This document shows positions 55,362 through 62,000 of a stretch of 64,000 nucleotides of DNA, in pieces (the stretch's first letter is position 1; every line of letters starts with the position of its first letter). A program made the translations under genes and the position numbers. The notes below the pieces were generated by a model that saw only the letters and a program-made list of their open reading frames with translations, was not told where the DNA came from and ran no database searches. The stretch covers positions 62,001-126,000 of the forward strand of contig NZ_SJTF01000002.1 of NCBI RefSeq assembly GCF_004634245.1, given 5' to 3'. Origin of the DNA: Flavobacterium foetidum (GTDB lineage Bacteria; Bacteroidota; Bacteroidia; Flavobacteriales; Flavobacteriaceae).

Positions 55362-55384
55362 AAAAAACAGTACTTTTCGCACTG
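55362..55384 (-). terminator. Terminator of the tRNA-like RNA
   Basis: On the minus strand CAGTGC-GAAAA-GTACTG (one G-U pair) is followed by TTTTTT. It ends the RNA 267 bases before the slipin start codon. Confidence 0.8.
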
Positions 55385-55676
55385 GCTTCATCATGAGTGT
55401 GAAATTTTAGTCCTGAAGAATCTGGATCTTATTTTCACTGACAAAGACAAATCAGTTTTTCTAACTGGTCATCTTTTTAAGAGTGATGGTCTCTACTGTT
55501 TACAGATTTTCAGTCTGTTGACTAGCCACTTGTCTAACCGAGTTATAGTCGGTGCAGGATTCGAACCTGCGTAAACATTCTATTACTCTACCAACTGAGT
55601 TACCGCATTACTGCGGATGGGAATCGAACCCATGACACATAGATCGTACGATAGTTTTATGGAAAACCATCAAAAC
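55362..55676 (-). ncRNA. Tandem circularly permuted tRNA-like RNA (Y RNA-like candidate)
   Basis: Read on the minus strand, this segment has two tRNA-like modules. Module 1 (55643-55579): TCTAT (anticodon-stem 3' side), variable GTGTC, T-arm ATGGG-TTCGATT-CCCAT, CCGCA-GTAA-TGCGG (acceptor stem closed by a GNRA tetraloop), TA, D-arm ACTC-AGTTGGTA-GAGT, A, ATAGA (anticodon-stem 5' side, pairs with TCTAT). Module 2 (55577-55497): TGTTTAC, T-arm GCAGG-TTCGAAT-CCTGC, ACCGA-CTATAAC-TCGGT, TA, D-arm GAC-AAGTGGCTA-GTC, A, anticodon arm ACAGACTGAAAATCTGT, with GTAAACA closing on TGTTTAC. A helix TGATGGT (55672-55666)/ACCATCA (55490-55484) encloses both. The 5' end is inferred. A weak -7 box (TTTATTTG) covers 55687-55680. 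Confidence 0.75.
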
Positions 55677-55711
55677 CTCCAAATAAAGTTGCATAGAAAA
55701 ACATGATACGC

Positions 55712-55721
55712 TTTCGCGAAA
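55712..55721. promoter_or_regulatory. Palindrome upstream of the tRNA-like RNA, possible operator
   Basis: TTTCGCGAAA is a perfect 10-base palindrome about 35 bases upstream of the inferred RNA start. It stands out in base composition from its AT-rich flanks. No regulator can be named. The following stretch 55722-55880 shows nothing else. Confidence 0.3.
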
Positions 55722-55880
55722 AGTTCCCTACAATGGTGCTATACAGAAACACTCAACCGGACTTGTTTGATATTTTTAAACAAAGCCTAAACTTTATTGT
55801 ATTTCAGTTTTTAAAAGAACTTTTATTTCTTATTCAAATATTCAAATTACACTACGCAATTATTTTGCGTACATTTTTAT

Positions 55881-56080
55881 TTTTTGCCACAAAGGCGCCA
55901 AGGCTCAACGTTTTCTTTTTATATCTTCTCAAAATCTTTGCGACTTTGTGTCTTGACTCCCGATAGCTATCGGGATTGCAAGAATATTGCTCGCTAATGC
56001 ATCTTTAGAATCTCTCGCAAAGCTTTTTAATTCTTGATAGCTTTTTAAACCTTCGCGTCTTAGGGCCTTCGTGGCAAAAA
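55881..56080. repeat. Long imperfect inverted repeat with internal palindrome (families B and I)
   Basis: TTTTGCCACAAAGGCGCCAA at 55881 mirrors CCTTCGTGGCAAAA at 56066-56079 with three mismatches. Between them are fragments CTTTGCGACTTTGTGTCTT and a perfect 16-base palindrome CCCGATAGCTATCGGG at 55959-55974. It separates the tRNA-like RNA region from the small gene at 56146. Confidence 0.7.
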
Positions 56081-56091
56081 CCAATAAGCAT

Positions 56092-56117
56092 AAAAAAAAC
56101 ACCCGATCAAAGGTGCT
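56092..56117 (-). terminator. Terminator of the 31-codon gene
   Basis: On the minus strand GCACC-tttgatc-GGGTG is followed by TTTTTTTT. It lies 29 bases after the stop of the small frame at 56146. Confidence 0.75.
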
Positions 56118-56145
56118 TTACAAAATTCAACGTGATATAACTATC

Positions 56146-56241
56146 CTATTGCCAATATTGATGCACCTGTATTGTGAAACGTCCAAGATTAAATCTTGCG
56201 CTTACTGGTAATCCGTATGATATTTTATTTTGTAAAGCCAT
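56146..56241 (-). CDS. Small 31-residue protein with own promoter and terminator
   Basis: The frame starts at the ATG at 56241 and ends in TAG at 56146. The peptide is basic and partly hydrophobic, beginning MALQNKISYGLP and ending FTIQVHQYWQ; it has no clear membrane helix. A complete promoter lies 69 bases upstream (56341-56310) and a terminator 29 bases downstream, so a discrete transcript with this one frame is expected. I know no family. A regulatory RNA that happens to hold a short frame is the alternative. Confidence 0.5.
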   Translation of the reverse strand: MALQNKISYGLPVSARFNLGRFTIQVHQYWQ

Positions 56242-56309
56242 TTTATATGCTGTATATATTTTAAAAATTCTTGTTATTATTTGAAACGCTGTGTTTCAAT
56301 TTTGTTCGG

Positions 56310-56341
56310 CAAAGATAATGTCGAAAAAATCATATTTGCAA
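56310..56341 (-). promoter_or_regulatory. Complete promoter of the 31-codon gene
   Basis: On the minus strand TTG (56341-56339), a 21-base spacer and TATCTTTG (56317-56310) match the Bacteroidota consensus exactly. The leader to the ATG at 56241 would be about 60 bases. Confidence 0.7.
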
Positions 56342-56610
56342 ATATTTTTTAAGATTACTTTTCTGACCATCAATTAGTTATACTCAAAATTAAAACAAAG
56401 AAATTCCTGTCCGCAAACCGATGCAGATTTATCTTTTTAGCAAATGACTATTACTCATTAGATTACTTCTCAAGATTATATTTCGCTATTTTGATTAATC
56501 ATTAAACATTTGGTCAATTATTTTTTTAGTTTTTTTTAGATAAGACTTCTTTTTAATCATTTTCCAATCTCCTTTTTGTACTATTCGACGAAATCAAATT
56601 GTCTAAAAAC

Positions 56611-56641
56611 AAAAAAGCGCCCTACAATGTGGACGCTTTTT
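56611..56641 (-). terminator. Terminator of the 30-codon gene
   Basis: On the minus strand AAAAAGCGTCC pairs with GGGCGCTTTTT (one G-U) around an 8-base loop, followed by further T. The interval 56342-56610 between the two small genes is AT-rich with nothing else recognisable. Confidence 0.85.
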
Positions 56642-56676
56642 CTATTTTATGATGAGTTTGACTCTAAATTTTACAT

Positions 56677-56769
56677 TTAAATTTCATAAAAATACATATT
56701 GCATCCTGATACTTTAGCCGGAAGTGATCCTGCTAAGTGGTCAAAATATTTTGCTATTGAAAGTCTCAT
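56677..56769 (-). CDS. Small 30-residue protein with own promoter and terminator
   Basis: The frame runs from the ATG at 56769 to TAA at 56677. The peptide (start MRLSIAKYFDHLAGSLPAKV, with a single cysteine and an aromatic tail YFYEI) is amphipathic. A complete promoter lies 30 bases upstream and a strong terminator 36 bases downstream. The arrangement mirrors that of the 31-codon gene nearby. Function unknown; small membrane-active peptide, leader or regulatory RNA are all possible. Confidence 0.5.
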   Translation of the reverse strand: MRLSIAKYFDHLAGSLPAKVSGCNMYFYEI

Positions 56770-56798
56770 ATGTATTTTTCTGTTTTTAATTACGGGCA

Positions 56799-56830
56799 CA
56801 AATGTAGTTCAATTTATATTAATTTAACAA
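56799..56830 (-). promoter_or_regulatory. Complete promoter of the 30-codon gene
   Basis: On the minus strand TTG (56830-56828), a 21-base spacer and TACATTTG (56806-56799) match the consensus, with the same spacing as the promoter at 56310-56341. Confidence 0.7.
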
Positions 56831-56977
56831 ATTTTTCTGAAAACAAAATTTTTACAACAAAACGCACCAAATAGTTTCTAAATTGAAATTAATTCTGTTT
56901 GGACACGGATTTTACGGATTCGCTATTGCGAAAACGCGGATTTAAACGGATTTTTATATTTATTTATTATGATGAAG

Positions 56978-57010
56978 AAACCTAACAGGTTTTTAAAACC
57001 TGTCAGGTTT
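56978..57010. repeat. 33-base palindromic repeat, family F
   Basis: AAACCTAACAGGTTTT, one T, and AAAACCTGTCAGGTTT form 16-base arms with one mismatch. It is nearly the same sequence as the repeat at 58996-59028 and sits 95 bases after the stop of the next minus-strand gene. Before it (56881-56977) are ACGGATTT-type fragments and nothing coding. Confidence 0.8.
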
Positions 57011-57104
57011 AATATAAAATACTTAATTAAACGTACCTCTTATCAATCTGGCTCAAAATAGTTGGATATTGAATTTCATTGTTTTATTCTCTAATGTAAT
57101 ATAG

Positions 57105-57749
57105 TCAGTTGTGTCTATAAGTTTTTATCATCAAAAGATGCGAGACAAAAACAATTGGAACAATGCAAGCAGGTAAGTAAATAAATGGAAATTGCAATAC
57201 CGCAATATTGGGCTGATCAAATGCTAATTGTTGCAAAGGTAATGGAGATGAGAGTATGGCAATAGTAACAATTGTTGTTAAAAAAATAAGCCCAACTATA
57301 TTCCAAATCAAAATGAATATTTTGGAAAATCTGCTTTTTGTGCACCATGAATAGAGCAGTAAAAACAATGCCGTTATACCTATCAATATATCAAAATTCC
57401 AGCCTTCAAAAGTCATTAAAATTGGAACTTTCTTTAGAAGAAACAATTCATAAAGTACCAATTCAACTGGTAATCGAAGTGCGTGAATGGCTAATATGAA
57501 GTTGATATTGAGATTGTTTTTATTTACTATTTTAAATAGAAACATCGATAAGCAGACTGAAACCAACATTACTACCAAAAATCTTGGTGGCTTTACCGAA
57601 GTGTTTGTAAAATATCCACTATACGAAACTACACCCACCACTAGTATCCATAAAGCAGTTACAAGCAAAACCCTTTTGTTCTTACCAGTTCCATAATAAA
57701 ACAGAAGAAAAGACAAAAGAGCTATGATAATAAAAATGACTGATAGCAT
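57105..57749 (-). CDS. Multi-pass membrane protein
   Basis: The 214-residue protein has about seven hydrophobic segments, starting with MLSVIFIIIALLSFLLFYYG and spaced to residue about 205. It has few charged residues and no recognised motif. It starts nine bases after the DUF1569 gene ends, so it is the distal gene of that unit. Its C-terminal coding end lies close to a family F palindrome that may stop transcription. Confidence 0.75.
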   Translation of the reverse strand: MLSVIFIIIALLSFLLFYYGTGKNKRVLLVTALWILVVGVVSYSGYFTNTSVKPPRFLVVMLVSVCLSMFLFKIVNKNNLNINFILAIHALRLPVELVLYELFLLKKVPILMTFEGWNFDILIGITALFLLLYSWCTKSRFSKIFILIWNIVGLIFLTTIVTIAILSSPLPLQQLAFDQPNIAVLQFPFIYLPACIVPIVFVSHLLMIKTYRHN

Positions 57750-57758
57750 AGCAAACGT

Positions 57759-58202
57759 TTAATGGCCGAACTGCCTTAAATGATGATCAGTATGTTTGTA
57801 AACATAATTCCCAATTTGTTCTGTTGTCATTTTTCCGAAAAACGGATGAAGAAATTTGGGATTAGAGAACGTTGCGTAAGCCTGCAATAGTTCAATCCAT
57901 TTGATTCGTTCGTTTTCAAAATTTCCTTTTCCTGTAACTTTCATTTCGGGATGTGTGGGCTGATTTTTTTTTATTGGGGATTCGTTTTTCAGAATGCTTT
58001 TTAAAGCCATACCTCCAAATAATTTGCCAATAAATAAACGCTTGTACAATTTCTTGCCCAGAAACATTTCTTCGCTCAATGTGCAATGTTTCAGCATTTG
58101 GTAAGCATCCATTTTTCCCCATTGGGCTTTACTGGTTGCTTGTAATGAATTTATTCTGTTTACTAATTCCGTAACGGTTTTGGCGTCAAATATTGTTTTC
58201 AT
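57759..58202 (-). CDS. DUF1569-family protein (DinB-like helical fold)
   Basis: From the ATG at 58202 the protein has 147 residues with the DUF1569 pattern: KTIFDAKTVTELVNRINSL, then WGKMDAYQMLKHCTLSEEMFLG (core MDAYQMLKHCTLSEE), and a C-terminal YVYKHTDHHLRQFG with histidines that could bind a metal. A longer form from 58244 is possible in frame. A -7 box at 58253-58246 would put the transcript start inside that extension, so I prefer 58202. It is probably expressed with the membrane-protein gene that follows. Confidence 0.85.
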   Translation of the reverse strand: MKTIFDAKTVTELVNRINSLQATSKAQWGKMDAYQMLKHCTLSEEMFLGKKLYKRLFIGKLFGGMALKSILKNESPIKKNQPTHPEMKVTGKGNFENERIKWIELLQAYATFSNPKFLHPFFGKMTTEQIGNYVYKHTDHHLRQFGH

Positions 58203-58245
58203 TTTCCATTTCTTTAAAGTTTTATTTTGTGATGTATTAACCATG

Positions 58246-58253
58246 CAAACCTA
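58246..58253 (-). promoter_or_regulatory. -7 box of the DUF1569 unit
   Basis: On the minus strand TAGGTTTG matches TAnnTTTG and lies directly before the upstream in-frame ATG at 58244. It therefore favours the downstream start at 58202. No -33 TTG at the right distance. Confidence 0.45.
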
Positions 58254-58294
58254 CACTCATCAAAAAAAATAAAACTTGTCATAGGGCAAGAAAA

Positions 58295-58876
58295 CTATTT
58301 GCCTGAAATTTCTTTTCGTATACGGCTTAATGAAGTGTCAGTAATACCCAAATACGTCGCAATATATTTTAGGGAAATATTTTGAACAATATGTGGTTTT
58401 TCTTTTACAAGCCTGATGTATCTTTCTTTGGCTTGGTCAGCAATCATAGATACGCTTTGCTTTTTTAATGAAAAATAACTGTTCACAAGTGTGGTTCGCC
58501 CTTGCTCTCTAAAACTTTGTATGCTGTGAAAAAGTTGCTGAAAAGTTTCAAAGTCTAACTGCCAGCACACACAATCTGTCAAAGCCTGAATATTTTCTCT
58601 AGTTGGGTTTCTAAGAAAAAAAGAAATCCAGTCGATAACAATGTCTCCAGCAGTATAGAAATTTGTGGTAATGTCATTGCCTTTTGTATCTACCACATAA
58701 GAACGCACAAAACCACTTTCAATAAACCAATAATGATTTTCAGTTTTGCCTTCATTTAACAGATAATCATTTTGTGAAAAAGTTACTTGCTTGAATTTAG
58801 GAATAATCATTTCCAACTCTTTCTTCGAAAAGTCATTCACTTTAAAAATATTGTTCAAAAAATGTTGCTCTATCAT
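58295..58876 (-). CDS. Crp/Fnr-family transcriptional regulator
   Basis: The 193-residue protein has an N-terminal cyclic-nucleotide-binding-like beta roll (about residues 10-125, with FSQNDYLLNEGKTENHYWFI) and a C-terminal winged-helix region (ISLKYIATYLGITDTSLSRIRKE, core LKYIATYLGITDTSLSRIR). The phosphate-binding cassette residues of true cAMP receptors are not obvious, so the ligand is unknown; no Fnr cysteine cluster is seen. It lies just upstream of the DUF1569/membrane-protein pair and probably controls it or itself. Confidence 0.88.
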   Translation of the reverse strand: MIEQHFLNNIFKVNDFSKKELEMIIPKFKQVTFSQNDYLLNEGKTENHYWFIESGFVRSYVVDTKGNDITTNFYTAGDIVIDWISFFLRNPTRENIQALTDCVCWQLDFETFQQLFHSIQSFREQGRTTLVNSYFSLKKQSVSMIADQAKERYIRLVKEKPHIVQNISLKYIATYLGITDTSLSRIRKEISGK

Positions 58877-58995
58877 TGTTTTGATTTTGTGTTAACGTTC
58901 TGTGCTATCCATTAACAAGTAAATTTACTACATATTCGAGCAATCGAGTACAATAATTTTATTCCGTTTCATATTTATTTTTTGAAATCTTATTA

Positions 58996-59028
58996 AGACC
59001 TAACAGGTTTTTAAAACCTGTTAGGTCT
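58996..59028. repeat. 33-base perfect palindromic repeat, family F
   Basis: AGACCTAACAGGTTTT, one T, and AAAACCTGTTAGGTCT form perfect 16-base arms. It lies 15 bases after the stop of the giant DUF4132 gene and probably ends its transcript. Confidence 0.9.
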
Positions 59029-59042
59029 AATCAATATCTTAA

Positions 59043-62000
59043 TTATGCATAAGTCTTATCAATCTGGCTCAAAATAGTCGGATCCTGAATTTCATTGTCT
59101 TTAGCAAACAACAAAACTTTAGACATTACTTCAGCCGATTTTGGATCGTCGTCTGCAAATGGCAGGAACAAACGTCCTCTGTGCTGTGAATGAATTGGCA
59201 GTACCGATAAATATTTACCCGGAAGCTGATGTACCACAGCGCTTCCTAAATGCACGCTGTATTCTGCCAATTGTCCTTTTATGATGGCGTGGTTTCCTGT
59301 AATTTCGACATTCTTGATTTTGAACAAACGCAATGTTTCTCTCAGTAAAACCGCTCTCATTTCGATAGAAGAATGACTCGCTTCAGGATCTACACCTCCG
59401 ACATGGGCAACGCTTACAACTAAATCAATATCACGCATTACTTCTGAGAAGATTCTCGGATTGATATCTTCAAAAGCTACGTTTTTATAATCTTTTAATG
59501 AATGAAATTCAATTGTTTCCAAAGTCGGACTCTCGACATCTGCCGGAGAGAACCAGTCGGCCAAAGCATACATTTTTACCTGATAGCCTTCTTTATGGAA
59601 AACTTTCTGTAATCCTTCTTCGTAATCTACTTTCCAGCCTCTTCCTTTTAACAATGCTAAAGTCTGATTTGGCTGTACTTGATGTCCTGCATAACGTCTT
59701 GAAACTGATTTCTCTTTTAATTCGTCAGGTGTTGGAACATACAATTCTCTAAAAATCTGTTTAAACGGCTGTTGCAGTTTATTATCAAAACAATATTTCT
59801 GATAATCTGTCCAAACATTATTTTTATGCAAATCAAAACAGTGTGCAATTCTAAAAGTCTGTTTTTCGTTTAACGAAATCATTTCTCCTAAAGCCGTTAC
59901 CAGATTTCCGTCTACATAAAAACCTATTTGATTTTCGTTGGAAATAAACACCAGTTTTTCTAAATGCTTCGAAATAATCGGATGTTCGAAAAGATTCTGC
60001 ATTTCTGCGAATAAAAACTCATCGCCACGAATCATACTTTCTTCCAAACCTTTTCTTGAACGTGTCCATTGCTCGCGCATGGTTTTACGATAATTCGTTA
60101 GTTCCAGAATTGCTTTGTCTTTTTTGTATTTCGGCGGAATCGATTTTAATTCTTTATCGCCTTTATACGTAACCAAATCGGCTTTTCCTTCTTTGTTGAT
60201 GACCAAACTGATGGTTACATCATCTAGTTTAACTTCAGTTTCTTTAGATAAAATATTCTGAATTTGTTTGGTTTCCATCGCCCAGGTTAAACGAACAGGG
60301 TCTGGATAACCTGCATTTCTAGCAAGGTTTTCTAACGCCACACGAATTGCCAAAGCTTCGCTCGCCTGTTTCATCGAACCAAATTCTTTGCTTTCTTTTT
60401 TAAACTGCTGTAAATATTCGTAACGCGCCAAAATATCTTTCTCTGGACTTGCTTTGCTCAAAGGCACCAAACCGTAAACACGCAAATAATCCTGATCGCG
60501 TTTGTCTTTTACTTTGGCTGTAACTTCTCTAATTTTCAAATCGCCTGTAATCGTGTCTGCATATAAGCGCGCGCGACGATGCCCGTTTCCGTCTGTTACA
60601 TATTTGGCCGATTCATACAGCATTTCCCATTTGGCTTTGCCTAATTTTTTATAAGCCGAAACGAACCAATCTTTGTCAACCGCTCCGTCTTTAAAATCCT
60701 GTAAATCGATAGAAGAGAATTTTGCCACCTCACTTTCCAATTCCGAATTGACAGCGCTGTAACTTGCTGTTTTAGTATGCGCATGGAACCACCAGATTCC
60801 TTCGTCTAGACCTTTCCAATCTAAATAATTGCTGATGAACTTTTGCCATTGTGGCGCATAAATAGCGGTCTGAATTAATCTTTCTTCTGAGATTTTAGCT
60901 TTTTTAACGGCATCATTAAAAATTTGCTGTGTATCTGATTCTAACGGATAACATCTTTTCAGCAAATAACTGAACAGTTTTTGTTTCGTCAATTCGGTAT
61001 AACTCCACGAATAAATGTAGCCTTTGTACAAACTTGCTTTTCCAAGTGCGGTAAGCATTTCGACCAAACGATTGATACCGTAAATTTTCTGAAAACTCTG
61101 CACCAAAGGCGTAACCGAAGTATTCGAATCGCCTCTTTTAACCTCAACATCCAAAAATGCTTCGCGGATTTTATCAATCATTGCAACCAGGAATGGGAAT
61201 CTTACCAATAATTCTTCACTTCCAAAATGTCTGTAATGTCTCGTTCCGCCTGTTAAAACCGAAATTCTTTCTGGTTCCAAAATACCTTCGTACAATTCGC
61301 CTTCTGTAATTAAGTTCTGTTCAAAAGCAGTAGCGTATAAATGAATCGGCGGTTTGGTGTACGAAATATTTCTTTCCAATCCGTTTAATTGTCTCCATCT
61401 GTACAAGTTCCAAAGCTTGTTTTCCTGATCTTTGGTTAAAATTCTTAAATCTATTTTGTTTAGATAAATATCAAAAAAGCCCTGATTCTGCCAGCCGTTT
61501 CCGTTACCAGAATTGTAATAATATTGGTCTTTTCCCGGTTTGTATTCAAACTCCAAAACAGACTGCGGAAGATCGGCATACAAAGTCGTACAAGCATCAA
61601 TCAGAAAATCTGTTTCTTCGTTAAAGACATATTTTAGCTTTAAAGCATTTAGAATATTCAGAATCGCATTGTCCCAATCGTAACCTCTTTTGTTAGGGTG
61701 CGGTAACAATTCTTTATAATAAAAAACATGTTTTTCTAGGAAATCTCGCCACACTTTTCGGTCGCAATTGCTTACCAAAGTCATTAAAAACAGATCTCTT
61801 TCATTCAGTCCAGAATTTTCAAACCAGCCAGACCAAACTTCATATAAAGGATAATTTTTAGCCAAAACTTCCTTGTCTTTTTCGTCTTTCAGATTTTTTA
61901 ACTGTCTGAAAGTATTTCCAAGCAATACCGTTTGTTTGCTGTTATCGTAATTTTCAATTTCGTATTCATAATTTCGGTTGTCCTCAAATAATTGATACAA

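Noticed and set aside
55497..55645. Two ordinary but degenerate tRNA genes
   Set aside because: T-arm consensus boxes suggest tRNAs at first sight, but neither has the normal order or 7-base-pair open acceptor. The distance between the D-arm of module 1 and the T-arm of module 2 is 15 bases, too short for an anticodon arm. Pairing is complete only in the permuted reading.
55703..55966. 87-codon plus-strand frame
   Set aside because: It crosses the inverted repeat at 55881 and has no start signal or recognisable sequence.
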